From positions 1 to 43,759 of the forward strand of contig UQQT01000017.1 in NCBI GenBank assembly GCA_900543395.1: a DNA stretch of 43,759 nucleotides, given 5' to 3'. The number at the start of each line of letters is the position of its first letter. Position 1 is the first letter of the stretch. Under the pieces are notes generated by a model. That model was not told the origin of the DNA, searched no databases, and saw nothing but the letters and a program-made list of their open reading frames with translations. The position numbers and the translations under genes were made by a program. The stretch comes from an uncultured Oscillospiraceae bacterium. Lineage in GTDB: Bacteria; Bacillota; Clostridia; Oscillospirales; Acutalibacteraceae. This document shows positions 15,606 to 24,605 of this stretch, piece after piece.

Positions 15606-18071
15606 TTATTTCTTTAAATTGAGAGCCGATTCGGGATCAAGTCTTGCTGCAACTCTGAGAATTGCTCTTGCTTCGCTCGAAGAGATCTTTCCGTTGCCGT
15701 CAAGGTCACCGGCTTTGAGCTGATCGTCGGTAGCTGTATCAAGTCTTGCCGCGATTCTCAGAGCCATTCTTGCGTCGGCAGCCGTGATCTTTCCGTTGCC
15801 GTCAAGGTCGCCGAGTTTTACATCCGAGGGAGCCTCGGTCGGGGGTGTTTCGGTCGGCTTCTCGGTGGGTTTCTCAGTGGGCTTTGTGGGCTTCTCCGTG
15901 GGTTTTGTGGGCTTCTCGGTGGGTTTCTCGTTATCAAGTTTGGGAATCGTCGCGGTTATACGATAGAATTTATCGTTCTTACCGGTCTGATACTTGTAAC
16001 CCTCTTTCTCGGTGGTAGCCGCTACGGTTATGTCCTTGCCGTCAAGCGTTGCGTCATACTCGAAGAGTGAGAATAAAAGATTCTCTACGGTATCAAGTAC
16101 GGCGGAGATGAGAGGCTTGTTAAACGGGTTATCCGCATTGTCGTTTACGTCGAGAACGTCAACAACGCCGGAGATGTCAAACTTGAGAATGCTCTTGAGA
16201 AGCTTCTCGATAACGAGAGTCTCTGTATCTGCATCAAAGATCGTGCCGCCTGCGCATCCGTTAAGGAAGGAAAGGGGAAGAAGATCGTTGAAAACTACGT
16301 TTACTTTGTAGAATGTGCCGAAGATATCGGTCTTACCGCGGTTTGCGGAGAGCTCGTCTGCGATTGCGGGAAGTCCCTTAATGAAGTTGATGCCCCAATC
16401 GGCAACCTCGTCAAGGAAGTCTCTCCATGTCCAGCCTGCCTTTTTATACTCTGTAACCTGTTCGGGAGTGAGTACGAAATAGGTGGACTTGCTGTTTCTG
16501 TTAAGCGCGTATACGCCTACGTCAACGCCCATGGTAAGGACTCTGTCAATCCACTCGTCGTCGGAGAGATTTGTATAAACCTTGCCGTTCTTATCAAATA
16601 CAAGATCCTTATAGGTGTCGAAGTTTGCCTTGAAGCTTGCGTACTTATTGCTCTTTTCGTTCATTACGAACTTGTCGATAGCCGTGTATGCAGCCCAGCC
16701 TGCGGTCTGTCCGAGTGTGGTAACCTCTGCGGGAGCGTTGGTTCCGAACCACTGCGGGAAGAAGAGGTCGAGAATTCTTACAACGAGCTCGTTAAGAGTG
16801 TACTTATCAAGGTTAGCCTTGATGGGCTTGAAATCATAACCCTGGAAGTTGTCGGGAACCTTTGAAAGGATGCAGCGAATAGCATTTTCAAGGTTAGCCT
16901 GGAGTTTGTCGTTTCCGCCGTCAACGAGTTTCATCTCGGCTACGGCTTCCTTGGTGAATACTTCCTGGCAGAAGCCTACGAGGATGGTGTTAACTTTAGA
17001 GAAGATACCGTCTTTTGCGATACCGTCAAGATTGAACGTGTCAACCTTAACCTCGAATTCCCAGTTGATCATATCGTTAAGGAATGCGAAGTTGGGGTCG
17101 GTAACTACGTCTTTTTTGAGCCAGTTTTTGAACTGTCCGTTGATGGGAGTGAGAGCGTACTTGGTGATAGCGTCGCCCGCGTATTTGTCAAGAAGCTCAT
17201 AGAAGGTCATGCCTGCAGCCGCTTTAGCCTCTGCTTTGTCGACCTTACCGTCCTTGAGAAGGCTGATGAGCGCGCATGCGAGAAGCTCGTCTGCGGTGTA
17301 GCCCTCTTTGTAATAATCGGAATCGGCATAGGCAATCTTTTTGCCCTCTGCGTCCTTGAGAGGAGCGAGGTCATAGATGTAACCCTTGATGGTGGTGGGG
17401 AGATTCTTCATCTGGTTATTGATCTTGTTCATATTAACAAGAGAACCGAGAGAAAGCTTGCCCATGATAAGGTTGTTAATTATCTTAATCTGTCCGTCGG
17501 TTGCAATCCAGCTGATGAGAGCCTTAACGATATCAAGATTCTTATAGCCGTTCTTGGTGGTGATAACCTTTGCTTTAAATCCCTTGCCTACCGAAAGAGC
17601 GGAGCCGTCAAGGTTCTTTAAGTCGCCGACCGCTTTAACGATTGCGCTGTCGCATGCGCCCGCGAGGGTCTCCATAACGCCGTCTACGGTTTTAAGCGAA
17701 GCCTTCGTTCCGAGAAGTTTAAGAACGGAGTCGGGGATGTCCTTTGTCCACTTGGGGAGATTTGCGTTGAGCCATTTAACGAGGATATCCGCGAGCTGTT
17801 CGTCGGTAGCGGAGTAAAGATCCGTATCGCCGACCGCGCTTTTAAGCGATTCGTCCTTTACGAACATGAATACCAGTTTGAGGATGGTACCGATATCCTG
17901 ATCTTTTCTTGAATTAAGATCCTTAATCAGTCTGTCTGCAAGAACAACGAGGTTGTCGTTAGCGATAAACTGCTCTGCCGTGCGATCTTCAGCGAACGCT
18001 GTCAGAGGAATCATGGTAAGCACCATAACCGCCGCAACGAAAATGCTGAGGATCTTCTTTGTAGTTTTCAT
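15606..18071 (-). CDS. Secreted protein with Pro/Thr linker and C-terminal dockerin-like domain
   Basis: An 821-residue protein. It has a clear signal peptide (MKTTKKILSIFVAAVMVLT.. ending TAFAED, cleavage near residue 28), then a ~640-residue Asp/Lys/Leu-rich helical region I do not recognise, then a short Lys/Pro/Thr/Glu repeat linker (KPTEKPT units, ~720-750). The C-terminus is a pair of EF-hand-like dockerin type I repeats (GDLDGNGKITAADAR and GDLDGNGKISSSEAR, each followed by ALRIAARLD or ILRVAARLD). Such modules bind calcium and, in cellulosomal species, cohesins; no cohesin is encoded in this window. GGAAAGG lies ~12 nt before the ATG. It is monocistronic with its own promoter and terminator. 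The catalytic or binding role of the large central region is unknown. Confidence 0.85.
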   Translation of the reverse strand: MKTTKKILSIFVAAVMVLTMIPLTAFAEDRTAEQFIANDNLVVLADRLIKDLNSRKDQDIGTILKLVFMFVKDESLKSAVGDTDLYSATDEQLADILVKWLNANLPKWTKDIPDSVLKLLGTKASLKTVDGVMETLAGACDSAIVKAVGDLKNLDGSALSVGKGFKAKVITTKNGYKNLDIVKALISWIATDGQIKIINNLIMGKLSLGSLVNMNKINNQMKNLPTTIKGYIYDLAPLKDAEGKKIAYADSDYYKEGYTADELLACALISLLKDGKVDKAEAKAAAGMTFYELLDKYAGDAITKYALTPINGQFKNWLKKDVVTDPNFAFLNDMINWEFEVKVDTFNLDGIAKDGIFSKVNTILVGFCQEVFTKEAVAEMKLVDGGNDKLQANLENAIRCILSKVPDNFQGYDFKPIKANLDKYTLNELVVRILDLFFPQWFGTNAPAEVTTLGQTAGWAAYTAIDKFVMNEKSNKYASFKANFDTYKDLVFDKNGKVYTNLSDDEWIDRVLTMGVDVGVYALNRNSKSTYFVLTPEQVTEYKKAGWTWRDFLDEVADWGINFIKGLPAIADELSANRGKTDIFGTFYKVNVVFNDLLPLSFLNGCAGGTIFDADTETLVIEKLLKSILKFDISGVVDVLDVNDNADNPFNKPLISAVLDTVENLLFSLFEYDATLDGKDITVAATTEKEGYKYQTGKNDKFYRITATIPKLDNEKPTEKPTKPTEKPTKPTEKPTEKPTETPPTEAPSDVKLGDLDGNGKITAADARMALRIAARLDTATDDQLKAGDLDGNGKISSSEARAILRVAARLDPESALNLKK

Positions 18072-18192
18072 AGAAAAACCAATCCTTTCCTGACCGGCTC
18101 CTTATAATATAATGAAAAGGAAACGGTCTGTGTTTAAAGCGCGCGCCGGTAAACCGGAATTTGCCGGAATCTAAGCGCTTTGCTTTATATAT

Positions 18193-18221
18193 AGAATAGA
18201 ATAAAATTTGAAAAAAGTCAA
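18193..18221 (-). promoter_or_regulatory. Promoter of the dockerin protein gene
   Basis: On the minus strand, TTGACT (18221-18216) and TATTCT (18198-18193) are separated by 17 bp. The leader to the start codon is about 120 nt. Confidence 0.65.
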
Positions 18222-18768
18222 TACGTATAAAAGAGATAAATGCTGACAAAGAAAAATTTAGCAAAATGAACAAAGGAATTTGTGTATTTTTGTAAATTGT
18301 TAAGAAAATGTTGCGAAAATGTGAGCAGAAATAGTCGGTTATTTCTCTGTAATCGAGAAATGTCTATTTGTTGTTCATATTGCACAAAAAACAAAAAATA
18401 ACATGTAAAGTAGAAATGCATTACATTTAAATTGAGACAAAAAAATTATATAAATTGCACAAACACGTTCAATCAGCCGTTATGTATCAATATATTCATA
18501 AGAGTATAGAAACAGAAATACAGTATAAAAAGTCTTTGTAAAGGAATATTGCATTACAAAAAACAAGTTAAAACGGGCGTTAAAATTCTAAATATTAAAT
18601 AAAAAATTGATTTTATATAATTATGATAAATTCCGTCTTTTCTCGTTTGTGCCGGTCGAAATTGTGATAATATTGTAGTTTGTCACATAAGAAAAAGGTG
18701 TATTAAGTCTCGTTTTGGTAAAGTTAACAAATCTCCCGTCTTGTATTGCGATTCGTTAAAAATGTGCA
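18222..18768. other. AT-rich intergenic region without recognisable gene
   Basis: About 550 bp between divergent transcripts. I see no convincing ORF, tRNA or riboswitch. The only tidy element is a perfect 7-bp dyad, ATTTCTC-N7-GAGAAAT, at 18341-18361, which could be an operator for either side but has no independent support. Confidence 0.5.
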
Positions 18769-18797
18769 TTGAAAGAGGTCGGAAAAAGGCATATAAT
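18769..18797 (+). promoter_or_regulatory. Sigma-A promoter of xpt operon
   Basis: TTGAAA (18769-18774) and TATAAT (18792-18797), 17-bp spacer. The leader before the xpt ATG is only about 25 nt, too short for a purine riboswitch. Confidence 0.8.
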
Positions 18798-18828
18798 CTT
18801 CATGTCATCACACAAAGGGGCAGAAAAT

Positions 18829-19407
18829 ATGAACTCACTTCAGAAAAGGATACTCAAGGACGGTAAGGTAATAGGCGGCGATATTTTAAAAGTCGACAGC
18901 TTCCTTAATCATCAGATAGACGTCAGTCTGCTTGAGGATATGGGCAGTGACTTTTATGAGCTGTTTAAGGATTGTAACATAAATAAAATCCTTACTATTG
19001 AGGCGTCGGGCATCGCAATCGCTTGTTTTGCCGCGCAGAAGTTCAAAGTTCCCGTCGTGTTTGCAAAGAAAGGCTATCATAAAAACGTCGGAAGCGACGT
19101 TTACACAGCCGAGGTTTTCTCCTTTACGAAAGGAACGTCCTACACGGTATCGGTTTCCAAGGCGTATCTTAATGAGGGCGACAGAGTTCTCGTAATAGAT
19201 GACTTCCTTGCAAACGGACAGGCTGTTTTAGGCCTTAAAAAGATTATCGCCGACGCGGGCGCAGAGCTTTGCGGATGCGGTATAGCAATCGAAAAAGGAT
19301 TCCAGAAGGGCGGAAAGGAACTCCGCAAAGAGGGAATCAACGTTAAGTCTTTAGCGATCGTCGAGTCGATGGATAACGGTAAAATCGTTTTCCGCGATGA
19401 GAATTAA
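18829..19407 (+). CDS. xpt: Xanthine phosphoribosyltransferase
   Basis: A 192-residue cytoplasmic enzyme converting xanthine and PRPP to XMP in purine salvage. Recognisable segments are the N-terminal LQKRILKDGKVIGGDILKVDSFLNHQID, the Xpt-typical EASGIAIACFAAQKFKVPVVFAKK, and the PRPP-binding motif VLVIDDFLANGQA (~125-137). The ATG at 18829 is preceded by AAAGGGG at 8 nt, and the length matches the family; starts further upstream fall in the promoter. It is the first gene of an operon with a BMP-family nucleoside transporter, so uptake and salvage are linked. No purine riboswitch aptamer is visible in the 300 nt upstream. Confidence 0.95.
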   Translation: MNSLQKRILKDGKVIGGDILKVDSFLNHQIDVSLLEDMGSDFYELFKDCNINKILTIEASGIAIACFAAQKFKVPVVFAKKGYHKNVGSDVYTAEVFSFTKGTSYTVSVSKAYLNEGDRVLVIDDFLANGQAVLGLKKIIADAGAELCGCGIAIEKGFQKGGKELRKEGINVKSLAIVESMDNGKIVFRDEN

Positions 19408-19446
19408 GTATCGTTAGAAATAAAAAATTTTTTCGGAGGAAAAAAC

Positions 19447-20700
19447 ATGAAAAAGTTCAGCAAAGTAATTGCAGTTGTTCTTGCTCTTATCCTTGCGGTC
19501 TGCGCTTTTGCAGGATGCAATAAGGACAACGGCAAGGAGCCCAATTCGGGTGAGAATTCATCCAATAAGACGGCGGCTTCCGACGTTGATTACAGCAAGG
19601 TTAAGTTCGGTCTTATCTGTCTTCACGACGAAAACTCGACTTACGACAACAACTTCATCCAGGCTATTAAAGAGGTACAGGCGGAGTTAGGTCTTACCAA
19701 CGATCAGGTTCTTATAAAGACCAACATCGGCGAGGATGATTCCTGCTACAGTGCTGCGGCAGAGCTTGTTGACGCAGGATGCAATGTTATCTTTGCAGAC
19801 AGCTTCGGTCATGAGAGCTATATTCTTCAGGCTGCTAAGGAGTTCCCGGACGTACAGTTCTGCCACGCTACCGGTACTCAGTCAAGACTTGCCAAACAGG
19901 CTAACTTCCACAATGCGTTCGCTTCCATCTATGAGGGCAGATATCTTGCAGGCGTTGCCGCAGGTATGAAGCTCAACGAGATGATCGAGCAGGGCAAGAT
20001 CACTGCCGATAAAGCTGTTATGGGTTATGTCGGAGCTTTCGACTATGCTGAGGTTGTTTCCGGATTCACCTCTTTCTATCTCGGTGCAAAATCTGTTTGC
20101 CCCTCTGTTACCATGAAGGTTACATACACGAACTCCTGGTTCGATATCGCTCTTGAGCGTGAGGCAGCTCTTTCACTTATCAAGTCCGGCTGCGTGCTTA
20201 TCAGCCAGCATGCCGACTCCGAGGGTGCTCCCAAGGCTTGTGAGGAGAAGGGCGTTCCCAACATCGCTTACAACATCGACACTTCATCCATGGGTCCCAA
20301 CACCGCCATCATTTCTTCAAAAATCAACTGGGCTCCTTACTTCAAGCTTGTTATCAACGCAGTAGCTAAGGGCGAGACCTTCGCTACCGACTGGATCGGC
20401 GATATCGCTACCGGCTCCGTTGAGCTTACCAAACTTAACGAGAAAGCAGCTGCCGCAGGCACACAGGCTAAGATTGACGAAGTTAAGGCTAAACTCGAAT
20501 CCGGCGAAGTTAAGGTATTTGATACCAAGACCTTCACCGTTGACGGCAAAGAGCTTACCGAGTACAAGGCTGACGTAGACGGCGACTTCAAGCCCGACAC
20601 CAACGTTGTTGAGAACGGCGAGTTCGAGGAGTCAAACGACAAGTTCCGTTCAGCTCCTTACTTCGATATCAAGTACATCGACGGTATCAGCGCAAAATAA
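19447..20700 (+). CDS. BMP family ABC transporter substrate-binding lipoprotein (nucleoside type)
   Basis: A 417-residue lipoprotein with signal peptide and lipobox AFAGC (lipidated Cys near residue 24), so anchored outside the membrane. The mature protein has the PnrA/Med fold landmarks: DENSTYDNNFIQAIKEVQ near the N-terminus, GCNVIFADSFGHESYILQAA, FHNAFASIYEGRYLAGVAAG, GYVGAFDYAEVVSGFTSF and QHADSEGAPKACEEKGVPN. The family binds purine or other nucleosides. It uses preferred codons (AAG, CTT, GGC, TTC), consistent with high expression of a binding protein. Strong TCGGAGG precedes the ATG. A stable hairpin and a MITE separate it from the ATPase gene, which would favour its expression over the rest of the operon. 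Confidence 0.93.
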   Translation: MKKFSKVIAVVLALILAVCAFAGCNKDNGKEPNSGENSSNKTAASDVDYSKVKFGLICLHDENSTYDNNFIQAIKEVQAELGLTNDQVLIKTNIGEDDSCYSAAAELVDAGCNVIFADSFGHESYILQAAKEFPDVQFCHATGTQSRLAKQANFHNAFASIYEGRYLAGVAAGMKLNEMIEQGKITADKAVMGYVGAFDYAEVVSGFTSFYLGAKSVCPSVTMKVTYTNSWFDIALEREAALSLIKSGCVLISQHADSEGAPKACEEKGVPNIAYNIDTSSMGPNTAIISSKINWAPYFKLVINAVAKGETFATDWIGDIATGSVELTKLNEKAAAAGTQAKIDEVKAKLESGEVKVFDTKTFTVDGKELTEYKADVDGDFKPDTNVVENGEFEESNDKFRSAPYFDIKYIDGISAK

Positions 20701-20716
20701 TCTAAATTAACGGCTC

Positions 20717-20740
20717 AGGGCGAAGCGTTCGCTTCGCCCT
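20717..20740 (+). terminator. Hairpin after the BMP gene, possibly a terminator split by a MITE
   Basis: A perfect 10-bp GC-rich stem (20717-20726 with 20731-20740), 4-nt loop. There is no T run directly after it. However, if the adjacent MITE (20742-20899) and one TA are removed, the stem is followed by AATTTTGTTTT, a plausible terminator tail. It now probably acts as an mRNA 3'-end stabiliser or partial attenuator. Confidence 0.55.
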
Positions 20741-20741
20741 A

Positions 20742-20899
20742 GTACTCTGTAACGCCTAAAAGTTTATATCTGATTGCAAGTATGACCGTGTTTAACAAGG
20801 ATGAAAACGCAGGCAGGCTGGCGCCTGTCAAGTTTGAAGACGCAGTTAAACGCTGTCAGACGAAGCAATGCTTGTAAAGTTTTAGGTGGTACAGAGTAC
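20742..20899. mobile_element. Hairpin MITE with TA target-site duplication
   Basis: A 158-bp non-coding element bounded by 24-bp terminal inverted repeats (20742-20765 and 20876-20899, 21 of 24 matching; outer ten bases GTACTCTGTA identical). It is flanked on each side by TA (20740-20741 and 20900-20901), as produced by IS630/Tc1-mariner type transposition. Inner segments also pair (for example 20792-20805 region with 20846-20859 region: TGACcGtGTTTAAC against GTTAAACGCTGTCA), so the whole element can fold into one long imperfect hairpin. No transposase is present; it would be mobilised in trans. It sits between the binding-protein and ATPase genes of one operon. Confidence 0.75.
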
Positions 20900-20985
20900 T
20901 AATTTTGTTTTAAAAAATTATTTTTTTAAAAAGAATATAAACGGGATTTGTTTTGTTTTTAAGAAAATAAACGGAGGTATATAAG

Positions 20986-22521
20986 GTGAGCAAACCTGCT
21001 ATTGAACTGAAAAATATTTCAAAGACGTTCGGCAGTACCGTTGCCAATAAAAATGTAAATCTTACCGTTGAGCGCGGCGAGATTCTTTCTCTTTTAGGAG
21101 AGAACGGCAGCGGAAAGACCACGCTTATGAATATGATATCCGGTATCTACTTTCCCGACGAAGGACAGATATTCATAGACGGCGAGGAGGTCGTAATCCG
21201 TTCGCCCAAGGACGCGTTCGACCATAAAATCGGAATGATTCATCAGCATTTTAAACTCGTCGATATCTTTACCGCTGCGGAAAATATCGTTCTCGGTCTT
21301 AAAGAAGAGGGCAGATATAATATTAAAAAGGTTTCCGCAAGGGTTGCGGAAATAAGCTCCAAATACGGATTCGAAATCGATCCCGATAAAAAGATATATG
21401 AGATGTCCGTTTCCGAAAAACAGACGGTTGAAATTATTAAAGTTCTTTACAGAGGCGCGAATCTTCTCATTCTCGACGAGCCTACCGCCGTTCTGACTCC
21501 GCAGGAGACGCAGAAGCTTTTTGCCGTATTGAGAAAAATGAAAGAGGACGGCAAGTCGATTATTATAATAACTCATAAGCTTCACGAGGTTCTCGCAATT
21601 TCGGACAAGGTTTCCGTTTTGAGAAAAGGCGAGTACATAGGCACAGTCAATACCAAGGACACGAATGAGTCGGAGCTTACCGAAATGATGGTCGGCAAGA
21701 AAATGTCGCTCAATATCGACAGAACCGAACCTGTCGACCCCGTTGACAGAATAATTGTTAAAAATCTCGACTGTATGAACCGAGAAGGAGTTAAAACTCT
21801 CGATAACGTATCGTTTACTGCAAGAAGCGGTGAAATCCTCGGAATCGCCGGAATTGCCGGCAGCGGACAGAAGGAGCTGCTTGAGGCTATCGCAGGACTT
21901 CAGCATGTAGAGTCGGGCGAAATTTATTATAACAATCCCAAAACGGGAAATACCGATAATTTAAGAGACAAAACTCCGCTTCAGATAAGAGATTTGGGCG
22001 TTCGTCTCTCATTTGTTCCCGAGGACAGACTCGGAATGGGTCTTGTCGGAAATATGGACATTATAGATAATATGATGTTAAGAAGCTACCGCAAGGGCAA
22101 GTCGATGTTCCTTGAACGCAAGGCTCCCAAGGATCTTGCCGAGAGCATTATCGAACAGCTCGAAGTCGTTACGCCCGGTCCCACAACCCCCGTAAGACGT
22201 CTCTCCGGCGGAAATGTTCAGAAGGTTCTCGTCGGACGTGAAATTGCAGCTTCTCCCACCGTTCTTATGGCTGCATATCCCGTAAGAGGACTCGATATCA
22301 ACTCGTCGTATGCTATTTATAATCTTCTCAACGAGCAGAAGAAAAAGGGCGTCGCCGTTATCTTCGTAGGCGAGGATCTTGACGTTCTTATCGAGCTTTG
22401 CGACCGCATTATGGTTATCGGCTCGGGTAAGGTTACGGGTATCGTTGACGGCAGAACGGCGGACAAGAGCGAAATCGGTCTGCTCATGACGAAAACCGAC
22501 GGAGGTGTTGTAAATGAGTAA
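20986..22521 (+). CDS. Nucleoside ABC transporter ATPase with two NBDs (NupA/YufO-like)
   Basis: A 511-residue cytoplasmic ATPase of the sugar/nucleoside type with two fused nucleotide-binding domains. NBD1 has Walker A GENGSGKTT (~38), the Q-loop HQHFKLV, a divergent signature MSVSEKQTVEI and Walker B LLILDEPTAVLTPQE. NBD2 (from ~260) has the family-typical altered Walker A GIAGSGQKELLEA, the Q-loop-region FVPEDRLGMGLV, signature LSGGNVQKVLVGREI and a degenerate Walker B ending AAYPVRGLDI. GTG start with GGAGG about 9 nt upstream. It overlaps the next permease gene by 8 bp. It powers uptake of the nucleoside delivered by the lipoprotein. Confidence 0.92.
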   Translation: MSKPAIELKNISKTFGSTVANKNVNLTVERGEILSLLGENGSGKTTLMNMISGIYFPDEGQIFIDGEEVVIRSPKDAFDHKIGMIHQHFKLVDIFTAAENIVLGLKEEGRYNIKKVSARVAEISSKYGFEIDPDKKIYEMSVSEKQTVEIIKVLYRGANLLILDEPTAVLTPQETQKLFAVLRKMKEDGKSIIIITHKLHEVLAISDKVSVLRKGEYIGTVNTKDTNESELTEMMVGKKMSLNIDRTEPVDPVDRIIVKNLDCMNREGVKTLDNVSFTARSGEILGIAGIAGSGQKELLEAIAGLQHVESGEIYYNNPKTGNTDNLRDKTPLQIRDLGVRLSFVPEDRLGMGLVGNMDIIDNMMLRSYRKGKSMFLERKAPKDLAESIIEQLEVVTPGPTTPVRRLSGGNVQKVLVGREIAASPTVLMAAYPVRGLDINSSYAIYNLLNEQKKKGVAVIFVGEDLDVLIELCDRIMVIGSGKVTGIVDGRTADKSEIGLLMTKTDGGVVNE

Positions 22522-23617
22522 AGAGAAAAAAGTCCGCGAGCCGATGTTCCACATCGCAAAACGAAGCGCAATCGAGCCGTGGAAAGCGTGGCTTATCAGA
22601 CTTGTTTCAATTCTCGCCGCGCTTATCGTCTGCGCACTGATAATCGTCGTGCTTACAAAGGAAAATCCCGTTCAGGTTTATGCTTCGATGTTCAAGGGAA
22701 GCTTCGGCTCCCCGAGAAAAATATGGATTCTTCTTCAGAATATAGCTATCCTGCTCTGCATTTCGCTTGCCGTTACTCCTGCGTTTAAAATGAAATTCTG
22801 GAACCTCGGTGCCGAGGGTCAGGTTTTAATCGGCGGACTGGCGAGTATGACGTGTATGTTCTATCTCGGCGACAAAATGCCGAACTTCATTCTTCTTTTA
22901 TTAATGTTTGCGGTTTCGATTATCTCCGGCGTTATATGGGGACTCATTCCCGCGTATTTTAAATCTAAATGGAATACGAACGAGAGCTTGTTCACACTTA
23001 TGATGAACTATATAGCAATGCAGCTTGTTTCTTTCTTTATAATGCTGTGGGTTCCCAACGGTTCAAACGTTATGGGTCTTGTAAATTCGACTACGCAGTC
23101 CGGATGGATCCCCGATTTATTCGGCAAGAAATATCTGTTTAACATTCTTCTTGTAGCCGTTCTGACCGCCGTAATGTATATTTATCTCAAATACAGCAAG
23201 CACGGATATGAAATTTCCGTTGTCGGAGAGAGCGAGAATACCGCAAGATACGTAGGTATAAACGTTAAAAAGGTTATAATCAGAACCATGGCTCTTTCGG
23301 GAGCGATATGCGGACTTGCGGGATTCCTGCTCGTTTCGGGCACTAATCATACGATATCCAAAAACCTCGTTAACGGAAACGGATTTACCGCTATCATGGT
23401 TTCATGGCTTGCAAAGTTTAATCCCGTAGTAATGATAGTCACGTCATTCCTTATCGTATTCTTACAGAGAGGCGCGGGCGAAATCGCCACTACATTCCGT
23501 CTTAACGAAAGCGTCGCGGATATTCTCACGGGTGTAATAATCTTCTTTATCATCGGCTGTGAATTCTTCATCAACTATCAGATAAAGCGCACATCAAAGC
23601 ATAAGGAGGAGAAATAA
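22514..23617 (+). CDS. Nucleoside ABC transporter permease (NupP/YufP-like)
   Basis: A 367-residue BPD_transp_2 family permease with about 8-10 membrane segments. After a cytosolic N-terminus of ~30 residues, hydrophobic segments run from ~32 onward. Family marks: 'KMKFWNLGAEGQVLIGGLAS' (typical FNIGVEGQ-like loop), 'SKWNTNESLFTLMMNYIA' and 'YEISVVGESENTARYVGIN' (the GxNxxAARYAGI coupling loop to the ATPase). Its start lies inside the ATPase gene end (8-bp overlap, GGAGG present), and the next permease starts immediately after its stop, so the three are translationally coupled. Confidence 0.92.
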   Translation: MSKEKKVREPMFHIAKRSAIEPWKAWLIRLVSILAALIVCALIIVVLTKENPVQVYASMFKGSFGSPRKIWILLQNIAILLCISLAVTPAFKMKFWNLGAEGQVLIGGLASMTCMFYLGDKMPNFILLLLMFAVSIISGVIWGLIPAYFKSKWNTNESLFTLMMNYIAMQLVSFFIMLWVPNGSNVMGLVNSTTQSGWIPDLFGKKYLFNILLVAVLTAVMYIYLKYSKHGYEISVVGESENTARYVGINVKKVIIRTMALSGAICGLAGFLLVSGTNHTISKNLVNGNGFTAIMVSWLAKFNPVVMIVTSFLIVFLQRGAGEIATTFRLNESVADILTGVIIFFIIGCEFFINYQIKRTSKHKEEK

Positions 23618-24601
23618 ATGTTAGCTACAATCGCGTCGTTTATAAATGCCGCTATAATTCAGGGCATACCTCTTCTCTTCGGCTCGGTCGGCGAAATTAT
23701 AACCGAGAAATCGGGCAACCTTAACCTCGGCATACCGGGTATAATGTACATGGGCGGTATTTCGGGAATCATAGGCGGTTATCTCTACGAACACAATACG
23801 GAGGAACCTAAGGCGTTCTTATGCGTTCTCATTTCGCTTTTGGCGTCCTTGCTCGGTTCCGCGCTGATGTCGCTTATTTATTCGTTCCTCACCGTAACTC
23901 TCAGAGCGAATCAGAACGTTACCGGTCTTGCTCTTACGACGTTCGGCGTAGGCGTGGGCAACTTCTTTGGCGGTTCGCTTCTCAGCTTCTTCGGCGAAAG
24001 CGGTTCTATTTCGCTTATCAATACGGGACTCGCTTATAAAACAAAGCTTCCGTTTGCCGACAGTCTCGGACTTTTCGGCTCGACGTTCCTGTCGTTGGGT
24101 TTCCTCGCCTATCTTGCGGTAATTATTGCAATTGTTGTTTCTTTCGTTCTAAATAAGACGAGAACGGGTCTTAATTTAAGAGCGGTCGGCGAAAACCCCG
24201 CAACAGCAGACGCTGCCGGTATCAATGTTACAAAGTATAAATACGTTTCTACGATAGTCGGCGGTATGATAGCCGGACTCGGCGGACTGTACTTCGTTAT
24301 GGATTACACCGCGGGCGCATGGACGAACGACGGCTTCGGCGACAGAGGATGGCTTGCAATCGCGATCGTTATTTTCGCTCTCTGGAGACCGAAATCGGCA
24401 ATATTAAGCTCGTTCCTTTTCGGCGGACTGTATATTATCTGCGTTTACATCCCCGGTCTTTCCTCCGCAGCGAAGGAGCTTATTAAAATGCTTCCCTATC
24501 TTGTTACGATAATTGTTCTCGTAATAGCAAGCGTAAGGAATAAAAAAGAAAATCAGCCTCCTCAGAGTCTGGGACTTACATATTTCCGAGAAGAACGCTA
24601 A
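23618..24601 (+). CDS. Nucleoside ABC transporter permease (NupQ/YufQ-like)
   Basis: A 327-residue second permease of the same family. Marks: 'LFGSVGEIITEKSGNLNLGIPG' near the N-terminus (the 'GE..tErsGvlNlGiEG' signature), 'LRANQNVTGLALTTFGVGVGNFFG', and the coupling loop 'GLNLRAVGENPATADAAGINV'. About eight membrane segments are predicted by eye. It starts directly at the previous stop, with AAGGAGG 9 nt upstream inside the preceding gene. It is the last gene of the operon; a repeat-rich region and a terminator at 24966 follow. Confidence 0.92.
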   Translation: MLATIASFINAAIIQGIPLLFGSVGEIITEKSGNLNLGIPGIMYMGGISGIIGGYLYEHNTEEPKAFLCVLISLLASLLGSALMSLIYSFLTVTLRANQNVTGLALTTFGVGVGNFFGGSLLSFFGESGSISLINTGLAYKTKLPFADSLGLFGSTFLSLGFLAYLAVIIAIVVSFVLNKTRTGLNLRAVGENPATADAAGINVTKYKYVSTIVGGMIAGLGGLYFVMDYTAGAWTNDGFGDRGWLAIAIVIFALWRPKSAILSSFLFGGLYIICVYIPGLSSAAKELIKMLPYLVTIIVLVIASVRNKKENQPPQSLGLTYFREER

Positions 24602-24605
24602 AGAC

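Noticed and set aside
15784..17817. Plus-strand open frames inside the dockerin protein gene
   Set aside because: They are antisense shadows of the Lys/Pro/Thr repeat and charged regions, without ribosome binding sites; the minus-strand gene has a signal peptide and clear domains.
18400..18828. Purine riboswitch upstream of xpt
   Set aside because: No aptamer-like three-way junction sequence is visible, and the promoter is too close to the start codon.
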